Below, piece after piece: positions 40,636 through 50,184 of a stretch of 51,786 nt of DNA. How positions within the stretch are numbered: position 1 is the stretch's first letter; the number at the start of each line of letters is the position of its first letter. The translations under genes and the position numbers were made by a program. This DNA is from Pelosinus propionicus DSM 13327 (GTDB lineage Bacteria; Bacillota; Negativicutes; DSM-13327): contig NZ_FOTS01000038.1 in NCBI RefSeq assembly GCF_900114615.1, positions 1-51,786 on the forward strand, written 5' to 3'. Below the pieces are notes generated by a model. That model was not told where the DNA came from and ran no database searches. It saw only the letters and a list, made by a program, of their open reading frames with translations.

Positions 40636-43260
40636 ATGCCTGAAACATTTATAATCATCGATGGAAGTAGCTTGGTACATAGGGCGTTTTACGCTTTACC
40701 CCCATTGACTACAGGTAATGGACAATATACAAATGCAGTATATGGTTTTACAACTATGCTGGTAAAATTACTTGGTGAGTTAAAACCAGATTATATGGTT
40801 GTTGCTTTTGATAAAGGTAAAATTACTTTTCGTAATGACGTATATGCTGATTATAAGGCACAGCGTAAGCCAACGCCAAGAGAGTTATCGGAACAATTTC
40901 CATTGACGAAAGAGGTGCTGGCAGCATTAGGAATTACGCAGCTGGAAGAAGCCGGGTATGAGGGCGATGATATTATTGGAACGTTAGCGGCTAAAGCAGG
41001 AAAAGCAGGGCATGAAGTAATCATTGTCACTGGCGATAGAGATGCCTTGCAATTAATTAGTTCTCATACCAAAGTAATGCTAACAAAAAAAGGTATTTCT
41101 GATATGGATACTTTCGATACAGATGCTTTTTTAGCGAAATATAATGTGACTCCACAGCAACAAATTGATCTCAAAGGTTTAATGGGAGATACTTCGGATA
41201 ATATTCCTGGCGTTCCAGGGGTCGGAGAAAAAACGGCAATAAAGCTAATCGCCGAATATGGCTCTATTGAAAATGTTTTGGAGAATATTGAAAATATTTC
41301 AGGAAAGAAATTACAGGAAAACTTACGTAATAATAAAGAGCTTGCATTGCTGTCAAAACAATTGGCGACGATTAAATGTGATATGAACATCGATTTCGCA
41401 AAGTATGACTTTAGAATCCATCCTAATCTTGAAACAATGAAAGAACTTTTTGCAAAATTTGAATTTAAAAGCCTTCTAGCGCGAGTACATAGTATATTTC
41501 CTGGATATGAGCAAGAGCAAGAAGTTGAGGCAGAAGCGCTGCCTCAACTTGATGAGATAACCGACGCCGTTGAGATAGCTGGTCTAATTACACAGATACG
41601 GAAAATCGGAATATTAGAATTCTATCCACTCATTATAGGAGATTTACCTAATCTTCATATGAGTGGTATAGCAATCATCTTGGAAGGGGAAATCAAATAC
41701 ATTTCTAGTGAAACAACAGGATGGCAGGAATTGCTCACTTTATTTCCAGATGCGTCGATTATGAAAGTCACTCATGATGCTAAGAAAATGTATCATGCAT
41801 GCGCAAGTATGGGCACTATATTGGGAGGGCTTGTATTTGATACGATATTGGCAGCATATCTTCTGGAACCTACAGCAAATGACTATTCTCTTGCAATACT
41901 GAGAGAAAAATATCTTGGGAAATTCAGTACGATCCAATGGCAGAAAATACATCATGAACCTATTTTTACTGTATGGGCGATTGAAGTCATACATGAAATA
42001 TACCCTATACTAAAACAAGGTCTAATCGACAATGAACTGATTCATTTGTTTAACGAAATAGAACTTCCCTTAATTGAGGTATTATCCGTAGTTGAAAATC
42101 ACGGAATTAAAGTTGATCGTGAATATTTGCAAATTATGTCAGTGGAAATTGGTGCAAAGATTGAGTTACTATTAACTAAGATCTATCAATATGCGGGTGA
42201 AACCTTCAATGTGAACTCTCCAAAGCAGTTAGGAGTCATTCTGTTTGAAAAGCTGCATCTACCTGCTATGAAAAAAACAAAAACTGGATACTCTACTGAC
42301 GCAGAGGTATTGGAAAAATTAGCAGGTCAACATGCTATCGTGGATACGATTCTAGAATATAGAATGTTAGCCAAACTAAAATCAACCTATTTGGATGGAA
42401 TGGCGGATCTGGTTTCTCGTGCAACAGACCGTATACATACCACTTTTAATCAAATGGTGACGGCTACAGGCAGACTCAGCAGTTCGGAACCAAATTTGCA
42501 GAATATCCCGATACGTACTGAAATGGGTAAGAAAATTCGAGAGATATTTATACCTGGTGCAGGGTATGATTATCTAATGTCTGCAGATTATTCTCAAATT
42601 GAGCTGAGAGTTTTAGCTGATATGTCAGGTGATGCAAATCTCATTGAATCTTTTGCCAAGGAGCAAGATGTGCATACCCGTACTGCGGCAGAAGTTTTTG
42701 AAGTTCCGATGGAAGAAGTTACCTCAGAATTGCGCTCAAGAGCTAAGGCTGTAAATTTTGGTATTGTTTATGGTATCAGTGATTATGGTTTATCACGTGA
42801 TACAGGTGTCAGCCGTAAAGAGGCGAGCCAATATATTGAGAATTATTTTACTAAATATAATGGTGTAAAAACGTTTATGGATAGAGCTGTTAGTGAAGCG
42901 CATCAGCAAGGGTATGTTACTACTTTGCTGGGACGTCGCCGCTATTTGCCTGATATAAATAGCAAAAATTTTAATCAACGCTCCTTTGCTGAGCGTACTG
43001 CGATGAACACTCCTATTCAGGGAACGGCTGCTGATATTATAAAAAAAGCGATGGTTGATGTATATCGAGCATTGAAGAAAGAAAAATTACAAAGTCGTAT
43101 CCTATTGCAAGTACATGATGAATTGGTACTAGAAGTACCGAGTGATGAAGTAGAGCAAGTCTCTAGAATAGTTAAAGAAGCAATGGAAAAAAGTCTGATT
43201 TTAAAAGTCCCACTAGTTGTGGATGTGAAAATCGGAAAAAATTGGGCAGATGCGAAATAA
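40636..43260 (+). CDS. polA: DNA polymerase I
   Basis: The 874-residue protein has a 5' nuclease domain (IIDGSSLVHRAFYALPP; GYEGDDIIGTLA; GDTSDNIPGVPGVGEKTA), a central 3'-5' exonuclease-like domain and an A-family polymerase domain with SADYSQIELRVLA (motif A), RSRAKAVNFGIVYGIS (motif B) and QVHDELVLEV (motif C). The expected exonuclease motif Asp-x-Glu is missing (ILEFYPLIIGDLPN in its place), so proofreading is probably lost, as in Bacillus Pol I. It fills gaps and removes RNA primers. It heads a cluster with mutM and coaE. Confidence 0.96.
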   Translation: MPETFIIIDGSSLVHRAFYALPPLTTGNGQYTNAVYGFTTMLVKLLGELKPDYMVVAFDKGKITFRNDVYADYKAQRKPTPRELSEQFPLTKEVLAALGITQLEEAGYEGDDIIGTLAAKAGKAGHEVIIVTGDRDALQLISSHTKVMLTKKGISDMDTFDTDAFLAKYNVTPQQQIDLKGLMGDTSDNIPGVPGVGEKTAIKLIAEYGSIENVLENIENISGKKLQENLRNNKELALLSKQLATIKCDMNIDFAKYDFRIHPNLETMKELFAKFEFKSLLARVHSIFPGYEQEQEVEAEALPQLDEITDAVEIAGLITQIRKIGILEFYPLIIGDLPNLHMSGIAIILEGEIKYISSETTGWQELLTLFPDASIMKVTHDAKKMYHACASMGTILGGLVFDTILAAYLLEPTANDYSLAILREKYLGKFSTIQWQKIHHEPIFTVWAIEVIHEIYPILKQGLIDNELIHLFNEIELPLIEVLSVVENHGIKVDREYLQIMSVEIGAKIELLLTKIYQYAGETFNVNSPKQLGVILFEKLHLPAMKKTKTGYSTDAEVLEKLAGQHAIVDTILEYRMLAKLKSTYLDGMADLVSRATDRIHTTFNQMVTATGRLSSSEPNLQNIPIRTEMGKKIREIFIPGAGYDYLMSADYSQIELRVLADMSGDANLIESFAKEQDVHTRTAAEVFEVPMEEVTSELRSRAKAVNFGIVYGISDYGLSRDTGVSRKEASQYIENYFTKYNGVKTFMDRAVSEAHQQGYVTTLLGRRRYLPDINSKNFNQRSFAERTAMNTPIQGTAADIIKKAMVDVYRALKKEKLQSRILLQVHDELVLEVPSDEVEQVSRIVKEAMEKSLILKVPLVVDVKIGKNWADAK

Positions 43261-43287
43261 TATCAATGATTTGACAGGAGGTCAAGT

Positions 43288-44112
43288 ATGCCAGAAATGC
43301 CAGAGGTAGAAATCATTCGACGCAGCCTAATCGATAAAGTTTCAGGGCGTACGATTGTAGCAGTTGAATTTTTATTGTCGCGATTGGTGAAATGGCCGTC
43401 AGCAGCAGAGTTTCAAGCTGTATTAACTAACAGAAAAGTGGAGACTGTAGCTAGAAAAGGTAAATATTTACTATTTCATTTAGACGATAAACAAGTCTTA
43501 GTTATACACCTTCGCATGACAGGACGGTTGCAATATATCTCACGAGATGGAGAAAAAGATAAGTTTACTCGTATTATATTTAAATTAGATAATGGTGATG
43601 TATTGGTATATGCGGATACTCGTACATTAGGAACCTTGTACTTAATGCCCTTTGATGAATTATGGAGAATTGCTGGTCTTTTTACGATGGGACCAGAGCC
43701 TTTAACTCCTGAATTTTCGTTAGTTTACTTAACGGAAATGTTAAAAAAACACCATGGGAAGATTAAAGCGATCCTATTGAATCAAAAATATATAGGAGGA
43801 TTGGGGAATATCTATGTGGATGAGTGCATGGCCATCGCTGGTATTCATCCAGAGCGTATCGCTAGTAGTTTAAGTGAAAGTGAAAATGAAAAATTGTATC
43901 ATGCGATTAATAAGGTAATTGCAGATGGTATAGAGCATGGTGGAACGACCTTCCGTGATTACCGTGATGGTGATGGGAAAAGCGGTAGCCATCAGCATCA
44001 CCTTAATGTATATGGACGCAAAGATGAGCCGTGCCTTTCTTGCGGTACACTGATCCATCGAATAGAGGTAGCGGGACGTGGAACTCATTTTTGTCCGAAG
44101 TGTCAAAAATAA
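43288..44112 (+). CDS. mutM: Formamidopyrimidine-DNA glycosylase
   Basis: MutM removes 8-oxoguanine and formamidopyrimidines from DNA. The 274-residue protein starts MPEMPEVEIIRRSL, with the catalytic Pro2 and Glu3, has the conserved Lys in VARKGKYLLFHL, a helix-two-turn-helix with NQKYIGGLGNIYVDE, and a C-terminal zinc finger (CLSCGTLIHRIEVAGRGTHF, then CPKC). It begins 27 bases after polA; polA and mutM adjacency is common in Bacillota. GGAGGTC precedes the ATG. Confidence 0.96.
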   Translation: MPEMPEVEIIRRSLIDKVSGRTIVAVEFLLSRLVKWPSAAEFQAVLTNRKVETVARKGKYLLFHLDDKQVLVIHLRMTGRLQYISRDGEKDKFTRIIFKLDNGDVLVYADTRTLGTLYLMPFDELWRIAGLFTMGPEPLTPEFSLVYLTEMLKKHHGKIKAILLNQKYIGGLGNIYVDECMAIAGIHPERIASSLSESENEKLYHAINKVIADGIEHGGTTFRDYRDGDGKSGSHQHHLNVYGRKDEPCLSCGTLIHRIEVAGRGTHFCPKCQK

Positions 44113-44139
44113 GCACCGAATTGTGGGAGGAACGCTTAC

Positions 44140-44754
44140 ATGTATGTGATTGGTCTAACTGGTGGGATTGCAAGTGGTAAAAGTACGGTAAGTTCCATGT
44201 TGGCAAAATTGGGAGCTTACATTATTGACACAGATAAAATAGCTCGTGAAGTGGTAATGCCTAAGCAGCCTGCTTTACTTTCGATTGTAGCTCACTTTGG
44301 TAATGCAATTATGCTGCCAGATGGAAATGTGGATCGGAAAATGTTAGGAAATATCATATTTCAAAATCCCCAGGAACGTTCCTGCTTAGAGAAGATGATT
44401 CATCCCTATATTGAAGCAGAAGTTAATACTTGCATTAAAAAAGCGGAGCAGCTGGGGCATAAAGCTGTTGTTATCGATGTACCATTACTGTTTGAAGCAG
44501 GGTGGCAAAGTAAAGTTGATGAGATTTGGGTAGTTTATGTCGACCCTTCAGTACAACTTTCACGGTTGATCTCGCGGAATCAGTTAACAAACAAAGAGGC
44601 AATGGATCGAATTAATTCTCAACTGAATATAACTGAAAAAGCTAAGCAGTCTCACTTGATAATTGATAATACGTTAGATATTGAAAATACAAAACATCAA
44701 GTTATAACAGCATGGCAGAGTATATGTGAAAAAATGAATAAAATTAAAGTATGA
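44140..44754 (+). CDS. coaE: Dephospho-CoA kinase
   Basis: CoaE phosphorylates dephospho-CoA in the last step of CoA synthesis. The 204-residue P-loop kinase begins MYVIGLTGGIASGKSTVSSM, followed by IIDTDKIAREVV and VVIDVPLLFEAGW, all family motifs. It lies 27 bases after mutM, giving the usual polA-mutM-coaE order of Bacillota. GGGAGG precedes the ATG. Confidence 0.96.
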   Translation: MYVIGLTGGIASGKSTVSSMLAKLGAYIIDTDKIAREVVMPKQPALLSIVAHFGNAIMLPDGNVDRKMLGNIIFQNPQERSCLEKMIHPYIEAEVNTCIKKAEQLGHKAVVIDVPLLFEAGWQSKVDEIWVVYVDPSVQLSRLISRNQLTNKEAMDRINSQLNITEKAKQSHLIIDNTLDIENTKHQVITAWQSICEKMNKIKV

Positions 44755-44838
44755 AGGACTCGTTGTTCTACTTTCCTCGTATTTTGAGTAGAATTTTGTA
44801 GGATGAGTACCTACTAACATAGTGACGGAGTGATTTTT

Positions 44839-45408
44839 TTGCGGATTTTAACCCGGATGAAAATCCTGGTGAGGAATATCATAATATTGGCTATTATTGC
44901 GTATGGAATATATAATACAGATTGGTTTCAAAAAAAATATATTTATCCTTTTCCTTACCAGGATATTGTGTATCAGTATGCCTTGGAAAGAGAGTTGGAT
45001 CCCTTTCTTGTTGCAGGTGTGATACGAACAGAAAGTAAATTCGATGCAAAAGCTCTATCTCCTAAGGGGGCTCTAGGTTTGATGCAGATGATGCCTGAAA
45101 CGGCAAAGTGGGTAGCTGAGCAGATGGAAAAGCATGATTTTGCTACTATGCAGCTAGAAAATCCTGAAATAAATATTAGTATGGGAACATGGTATTTAGC
45201 ATCTTTAAAAAAAGAATTTAAGGGTAATGAAGTGCTAATGTTAGCTGCTTATAATGGCGGCAGGGGCAATGTAAAGCAGTGGATGGGACAATATTCATGG
45301 GATATGTCATTTCGAGATTCTAAAAAAATCCCTTTTGGAGAAACTAAAAAATATGTAGATCGTGTTTTAGAAAGTAAAAAACGCTATCAGGAGTTATATG
45401 GTAGATAG
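44839..45408 (+). CDS. Membrane-anchored lytic transglycosylase (SLT domain)
   Basis: The 189-residue protein has an N-terminal hydrophobic anchor (about residues 9-24) and an SLT domain with catalytic Glu65 in GVIRTESKFDAKALSPKGA, then GLMQMMPETAKWVAE and MLAAYNGGRGNVKQW. It cleaves glycan strands of peptidoglycan. TTG 44839 is preferred, since GGAG lies eight bases upstream; GTG 44830 and ATG 44857 are alternatives. It follows coaE by 84 bases and overlaps the next gene by 11 bases. Confidence 0.88.
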   Translation: MRILTRMKILVRNIIILAIIAYGIYNTDWFQKKYIYPFPYQDIVYQYALERELDPFLVAGVIRTESKFDAKALSPKGALGLMQMMPETAKWVAEQMEKHDFATMQLENPEINISMGTWYLASLKKEFKGNEVLMLAAYNGGRGNVKQWMGQYSWDMSFRDSKKIPFGETKKYVDRVLESKKRYQELYGR

Positions 45409-47107
45409 GAGAGCGGTAGCTTTGCAATATGAAAGATATAAGATGAATAATCTGGTGCTTTTGAGAAGAATTGTAATGGTGATTGGACGCAAATGCAGTA
45501 GAATACTGTGTTTGCTAATACTTCTTGCATTAACGAGTGGCTGCAATTCTAAAAGCCTGCCAGTCTCCCCGAAGAATGAAATTAAACCAGGAGGCCAGCT
45601 CGTTTATGGCAGTTTGCAAGAGCCAAACACATTAAACCCATTCTTATCTGATCTTTTAGCAACTGCAGAGGTTAGCAGTTTGATCTTTAGCAGCTTGGTA
45701 ATAAATGATGCAAAGGGAGAATGGCTGCCGGATCTTGCCCTTGAAGTTCCTACTTTGCAAAATGGCGGAGTAAGTCCTGATGGTTTAACTGTAAAATATA
45801 AACTTCGTCCTGGCGTGACTTGGCATGATGGTAAAGCTTTCACTTCCGAAGATGTTAAATTTACTTGGCAGATGATTATGAATTCAGGCGTTAATGTAAT
45901 GTCCAGAGAAGGTTATGACAAAATTCGGACTATCGATACACCTGACAGCTATACGGTGGTTATACAATATAGAGAATTTTATCCATCGTATTTAACTTTA
46001 TTTAAAAGTGTTTTGCCAAAGCATATATTAGAAAAAGAAGACATCAATAAATCTTCTTTCAATCGAGCTCCCATTGGTACAGGCCCTTTTAAGCTTAAGG
46101 AATGGCATATGTCTGAATCTCTTTTATTAGAAGCCAATACAGCGTATTATCGCGGCAAACCTACCCTTGATTCTATTCTTTATAAAGTCATACCTGATAC
46201 AAATGTTATGCTCAGTCAGCTAAAAGTTGGGGCATTGGATATTGTAACCAATATACCTTTATCTCTAATCGATCAAATTAAGGGTGTTGAAGGTGTTCAG
46301 GTGCTCAATACCCCTAATATGATATGGGAGCATGTTGACTTTAATTTAGATAATACTTTGTTTCAGGATGTTAAGGTGCGGCAAGCGATTGCTTTAGGTA
46401 TTGACAGGCAAGCTCTTATTGCAAATGTGTTAAAAAATTCAGCAAGTACAGCTGTAAGTGATCAATCCCCTTTATCTTGGGGATTTAACTCTGCAATAAT
46501 GCCAGCTGCACATAATGTAGCAGCAGCTCGCGAACTTTTGTCTCAAGCTGGCTGGCAGCAAGGAACCGATGGGATTTTTGCAAAAGATGGACGAAAGTTA
46601 TCTTTCTCTCTTAGTGTGCCGATGGGGAACAAAGCACGAGAGCTTGCTGCACAGGCGATATCTTATCAATTAAAAGAAGTTGGAATCCAGGCAGAAGTTA
46701 AGATAGTAGACGGAAAAAAATTCTTTGATGATCTTTTAAAAAATCGTCAGTTTGAAACTGCTATGTATGCTTGGGTTGCTGGAGTTGACCCGAATAATTT
46801 TAATTTGTGGAATTCTAAAAAGATACCAAATAGAAACAATCAATATGCTGGCCAGAATTATTCTGGTTGGAGAAATGCAGAAATTGATGCTTTGACAGAT
46901 CAAGGCATCCATACTGTGGACATTGAAAATCGGAAACAAATATCCTTTCGTATTCAAGAGTTGATTATACAAGAATGTCCAATCATACCTCTTTATTTCA
47001 GACACAATATCGATGTGGTAAAAAAGACGGTTATAAATTATCAGGCTAATCCAACGCCTTCGGGTAATTTGTGGAATGCTTGGCAATGGGGTTTTACGTC
47101 AAAGTAA
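45398..47107 (+). CDS. Peptide/nickel-type ABC transporter substrate-binding lipoprotein
   Basis: The 569-residue protein belongs to the DppA/OppA (SBP family 5) group: GQLVYGSLQEPNTLNPFLSD, LRPGVTWHDGKAFTSEDVKF and FNRAPIGTGPFKLKEW. A lipobox ALTSGC places it as a membrane-tethered lipoprotein. ATG 45398 has AGGAG five bases upstream and overlaps the transglycosylase gene, but gives about 50 residues before the lipobox Cys; TTG 45420, ATG 45443 or ATG 45476 would give a more usual signal. No permease or ATPase genes follow. The tie to the transglycosylase suggests uptake of wall-derived peptides. Confidence 0.85.
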   Translation: MVDRRAVALQYERYKMNNLVLLRRIVMVIGRKCSRILCLLILLALTSGCNSKSLPVSPKNEIKPGGQLVYGSLQEPNTLNPFLSDLLATAEVSSLIFSSLVINDAKGEWLPDLALEVPTLQNGGVSPDGLTVKYKLRPGVTWHDGKAFTSEDVKFTWQMIMNSGVNVMSREGYDKIRTIDTPDSYTVVIQYREFYPSYLTLFKSVLPKHILEKEDINKSSFNRAPIGTGPFKLKEWHMSESLLLEANTAYYRGKPTLDSILYKVIPDTNVMLSQLKVGALDIVTNIPLSLIDQIKGVEGVQVLNTPNMIWEHVDFNLDNTLFQDVKVRQAIALGIDRQALIANVLKNSASTAVSDQSPLSWGFNSAIMPAAHNVAAARELLSQAGWQQGTDGIFAKDGRKLSFSLSVPMGNKARELAAQAISYQLKEVGIQAEVKIVDGKKFFDDLLKNRQFETAMYAWVAGVDPNNFNLWNSKKIPNRNNQYAGQNYSGWRNAEIDALTDQGIHTVDIENRKQISFRIQELIIQECPIIPLYFRHNIDVVKKTVINYQANPTPSGNLWNAWQWGFTSK

Positions 47108-47149
47108 TAGTAAGAGAATACCAATTGGCAAAGATAATTGAAAATCTTG

Positions 47150-47177
47150 TTGACATTTTGTTATGAAAAGGTATAAT
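47150..47177 (+). promoter_or_regulatory. Promoter of the tRNA-Leu pair
   Basis: TTGACA (47150-47155), 16 bases and TATAAT (47172-47177) lie 54 bases before the first tRNA; both boxes are perfect. Confidence 0.8.
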
Positions 47178-47231
47178 AGTATATGTCGGCAAAACAAATC
47201 ACTATAAAGTTGTGCTGAAGTAGCTTATAAT

Positions 47232-47317
47232 GCGGTCGTGGCGGAACGGCAGACGCGCTAGATTCAGGTTCTAGTGAGGGAAACTTCGTGGAGGTTCAAG
47301 TCCTCTCGACCGCACCA
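47232..47317 (+). tRNA. tRNA-Leu (anticodon CAG)
   Basis: The 86-base class II tRNA has acceptor GCGGTCG/CGACCGC, encoded CCA, and anticodon loop TTCAGGT in a CTAGA/TCTAG stem. It reads CUG. Confidence 0.95.
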
Positions 47318-47366
47318 ACATTATTATGTTTATTTTACCAAACAAATGTGCTTGCATATTTTATTT

Positions 47367-47452
47367 GCGGTAGTGGCGGAACGGCAGACGCACCAGCTTG
47401 AGGGGCTGGCGGGGGCAACCTCGTGATGGTTCAAATCCATTCTACCGCACCA
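47367..47452 (+). tRNA. tRNA-Leu (anticodon GAG)
   Basis: The 86-base class II tRNA has acceptor GCGGTAG/CTACCGC, encoded CCA, and anticodon loop TTGAGGG in a CCAGC/GCTGG stem. It reads CUC/CUU. It lies 49 bases after the CAG tRNA and shares its promoter. Confidence 0.95.
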
Positions 47453-47465
47453 ATTCTTAACTAAT

Positions 47466-47497
47466 GGCTTATAAGCTCTTGCTTATAAGCCTTTTTA
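47466..47497 (+). terminator. Terminator of the tRNA-Leu pair
   Basis: GGCTTATAAGC and GCTTATAAGCC pair perfectly around TCTT, followed by TTTTT. Confidence 0.88.
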
Positions 47498-47696
47498 ATT
47501 TATTTCAACTTTTTTTAATACAATTAGAGAATTTTCTGAGGATATAAGGTTAATTGTTATTATAATAATTAAAAGTGTATATTGTATTCATAAAAAGAAA
47601 GTTATTGTTTTAACAAAGTAAGTATGTTAAAATAATAACAAGGAAAGAAGTAAGAATTATCCGACAATATTATAATGATAATAGGAGGGAATTTAA

Positions 47697-47879
47697 ATGT
47701 ATAAAAATGTTATAAAAAGTAAGAAATATCTATGTGATAATTGCCATTATCCCTTTATCATTTCAACTGAAAAGGGAGAATTGCCAACAAACTGTCCGTT
47801 CTGTAATACTCCTTTCACTTGTGGAGCACCTGATATTTCTTTTGATGGCTTTGAAAGTGAAGAATATCTAAAAAAATAA
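47697..47879 (+). CDS. Small zinc-ribbon protein
   Basis: The 60-residue protein has two CxxC knuckles, CDNC (Cys13, Cys16) and CPFC (Cys33, Cys36), plus Cys42, a rubredoxin/zinc-ribbon arrangement, and an acidic C-terminal tail. Nucleic-acid or protein binding is possible; the function is unknown. TAGGAGGG lies before the ATG and a hairpin terminator follows. Confidence 0.75.
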   Translation: MYKNVIKSKKYLCDNCHYPFIISTEKGELPTNCPFCNTPFTCGAPDISFDGFESEEYLKK

Positions 47880-47916
47880 TAAGAGTTTGTAGGAAGATTT
47901 TGCTAAATTGCTCTTG

Positions 47917-47950
47917 AAAAGTCTTTAGAATTTTTTCTAAAGACTTTTTT
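47917..47950 (+). terminator. Terminator of the zinc-ribbon gene
   Basis: AAAAGTCTTTAGAA and TTCTAAAGACTTTT pair perfectly over 14 bases around TTTT, and the T run continues. Confidence 0.88.
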
Positions 47951-48041
47951 CATCAATAATCAGTCGGCTATATGTCTGTGATAGGCTAAAGGTATTTGAT
48001 TAACTTTTTATGTATGTTATAATGAAAAACGGTGATGAAAT

Positions 48042-48716
48042 ATGATAATATTTAAAAATGATTGGCAAGAGTTGCTTGAAGATGAATTTAAAAAAGACTA
48101 TTACTTAAATCTAAGACAATTTCTAATACAAGAATATCGAACTAAGACTGTTTATCCTGATAAATATGATATTTTTAATGCTCTCCATTATACAGCTTAT
48201 CAAGATGTAAAAGTGGTTATATTGGGGCAGGATCCATATCATGGTCCGAATCAGGCTCATGGATTAAGCTTTTCAGTGAAGCCGGGGATTCAGCCTCCTC
48301 CATCTCTAATGAATATATATAAAGAACTTAAAGATGATATGGGCTGTTATATACCGAATAATGGCTATCTTAAAAAGTGGGCAGACCAGGGCGTACTACT
48401 TCTTAATACTGCTCTCACTGTCCTAGCTGGACAAGCGAATTCTCATAGGAATATGGGATGGGAACAGGTAACAGATAAGATTATCAGCTTATTAAACCAA
48501 AGAGAAGAACCTATTGTATTTATTCTATGGGGAAGTAATGCTCAATCGAAGACAAGCTTAATTACTAATAAGAACCACCATATTATTAAATCAGTTCATC
48601 CCAGTCCATTATCTGCATGCAGAGGATTTTTTAAGAGTAAGCCTTTTTCGAAAGCGAATGCACTTTTAGAATCAAGTGGAACAAGTCCAATCCATTGGCA
48701 AATTGATAATCTATAA
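48042..48716 (+). CDS. ung: Uracil-DNA glycosylase, family 1
   Basis: Ung excises uracil from DNA. The 224-residue protein has the water-activating motif [18 protein letters not shown] with Asp64, the uracil-binding LLNTALTV region, and the Leu-loop [12 protein letters not shown] with His186, all standard. It is monocistronic with a terminator shared with the convergent ATPase gene. The ribosome site GGTGATGAAAT before ATG is only moderate. Confidence 0.96.
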   Translation: MIIFKNDWQELLEDEFKKDYYLNLRQFLIQEYRTKTVYPDKYDIFNALHYTAYQDVKVVILGQDPYHGPNQAHGLSFSVKPGIQPPPSLMNIYKELKDDMGCYIPNNGYLKKWADQGVLLLNTALTVLAGQANSHRNMGWEQVTDKIISLLNQREEPIVFILWGSNAQSKTSLITNKNHHIIKSVHPSPLSACRGFFKSKPFSKANALLESSGTSPIHWQIDNL

Positions 48717-48747
48717 TGATTTGCAGGTTTTTATAAAAAATATATAA

Positions 48748-48781
48748 AAAAAGACCTTAACTTCAAAGTTAAGGTCTTTTT
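48748..48781. terminator. Bidirectional terminator between ung and the DUF815 gene
   Basis: Sixteen-base perfect arms AAAAAGACCTTAACTT and AAGTTAAGGTCTTTTT are separated by CA. Confidence 0.88.
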
Positions 48782-48783
48782 GT

Positions 48784-50040
48784 TTATTGCTGACTTAAAA
48801 GATGATTAATAAATTGCTGCCCTGTTCGTCCTGAGCGTCCGTTATGTTGCCGTTCCCATCTTAACGCTGCAGCATGCAATTCTTCTACTGGCAGATTGAT
48901 TTTATTTTTAAATGCTAGTTGCTCTACAATCATAAGATATTCTACCTGACTTGGAGACAAGTAGGTGAGAGTGATGCCGAAGCGATCTGACAAGGACAAT
49001 TTTTCATTCACTGTGTCAAAACGATGCACATCGTCTGAAGTTCCTTTTCGATCGTCCCAAGTTTCCTTGATTAAATGCATTCTGTTAGAAGTGGCATAAA
49101 TGAGGACGTTAGGTGGTGTTGTTTCCACGCCGCCATCAATGATAGATTTTAAATATTTATATTCAATTTCAAATTCTTCAAAAGACAAATCATCAAGAAA
49201 AATAATGAACTTCTGAGAATAGTCCCTGAGAATTCTCAGTAATTGATTTAAAGATTTTAGTTCTAATTTAGAAACTTCTATAAGACGAAGGTTTTTGAAA
49301 ATAGGTTCATTTAAAAGTGCTTTAACAGAAGAAGACTTTCCTGTTCCTGGAGAGCCAATCAGTAAAATATTATTTGCGGGTTTATCCTTAATAAAGGCAA
49401 GAGTATTTTGTAACAAAGTTTCCTTCTGATGCTCGTATCCTGTGATATCCTGCATTTGAATGGTATCATAATTCTTTATCCCTACAAGGCCTATACTGCT
49501 GTTCCATCGCAAAGCAGTATAATCAGACATAATGCCGCAGGAATAGTGAGAATAGTGATTCGCTAGTTCTTGAACCAGAACATCAATTGGGGTTTCTATT
49601 ACTGCAGCAAAATGATTATAGAGGGTTGATAGATTTCCTTCTTTGCAGCAGACGGTTGGCACAAAATCTTGAATCAAATCAATGTAATCTGTTCCTGTTA
49701 TGGCAGGTAAATCTCGAAACAGAAAATCTCTAAAAATTTTGCAATCATGCAGTGCAGCCTGATATAAACTGGAATTTGTAGCAAGTGTTCCATTGCTTTT
49801 TTCAACTGTTTTGCTAAAAAGATTTTCATCTTTAGAAATTAAATAAATTATATAATTTTTTATTAGATCTCCTTCTAAATGCAATTGTTCTGCCTTGATT
49901 AAAAGTTCACTATATAATTCATAGTATATATAATGAGGGCAATTTCTTTCCCAGAGCAGTTGCAATTTTTTTATAATGTTGTCAGAGAGAATATTACGAT
50001 AGAGTAATAAATTTTGTAGCGCAAATTGTTTGTTATTCAT
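48784..50040 (-). CDS. DUF815 AAA-type ATPase
   Basis: The 418-residue protein has a Walker A LIGSPGTGKSSSVKALL (residues 227-243), a Walker B FIIFLDDLSFEEFE near 269-282, a sensor-like YATSNRMHL and a C-terminal lid with GRSGRTGQQFINHLL. The order and the preceding ITGYEHQKETLL segment match DUF815, a family of AAA+ ATPases of unknown role. The N-terminal 190 residues are helical and less conserved. GAAGGAT precedes the ATG. It is a single gene unit. Confidence 0.85.
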   Translation of the reverse strand: MNNKQFALQNLLLYRNILSDNIIKKLQLLWERNCPHYIYYELYSELLIKAEQLHLEGDLIKNYIIYLISKDENLFSKTVEKSNGTLATNSSLYQAALHDCKIFRDFLFRDLPAITGTDYIDLIQDFVPTVCCKEGNLSTLYNHFAAVIETPIDVLVQELANHYSHYSCGIMSDYTALRWNSSIGLVGIKNYDTIQMQDITGYEHQKETLLQNTLAFIKDKPANNILLIGSPGTGKSSSVKALLNEPIFKNLRLIEVSKLELKSLNQLLRILRDYSQKFIIFLDDLSFEEFEIEYKYLKSIIDGGVETTPPNVLIYATSNRMHLIKETWDDRKGTSDDVHRFDTVNEKLSLSDRFGITLTYLSPSQVEYLMIVEQLAFKNKINLPVEELHAAALRWERQHNGRSGRTGQQFINHLLSQQ

Positions 50041-50136
50041 ACTGAATCCTTCTTTCTATTATTTAAGGCTTAGTTCCGGTGAAAAATGATAATATAGCAA
50101 ATAGTAAGTCATTGACTATATTATTTGCTATTCACA

Positions 50137-50177
50137 TAAAAAAACCTTCTCCAGTATTAGAATACGGAGGAGGTTTT
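50137..50177 (-). terminator. Terminator of the LysR-type regulator gene
   Basis: AAAACCTTCTCC pairs with GGAGGAGGTTTT (one mismatch) around GTATT-AATAC. On the minus strand it ends in a run of seven T. Confidence 0.8.
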
Positions 50178-50184
50178 AGTAAGT

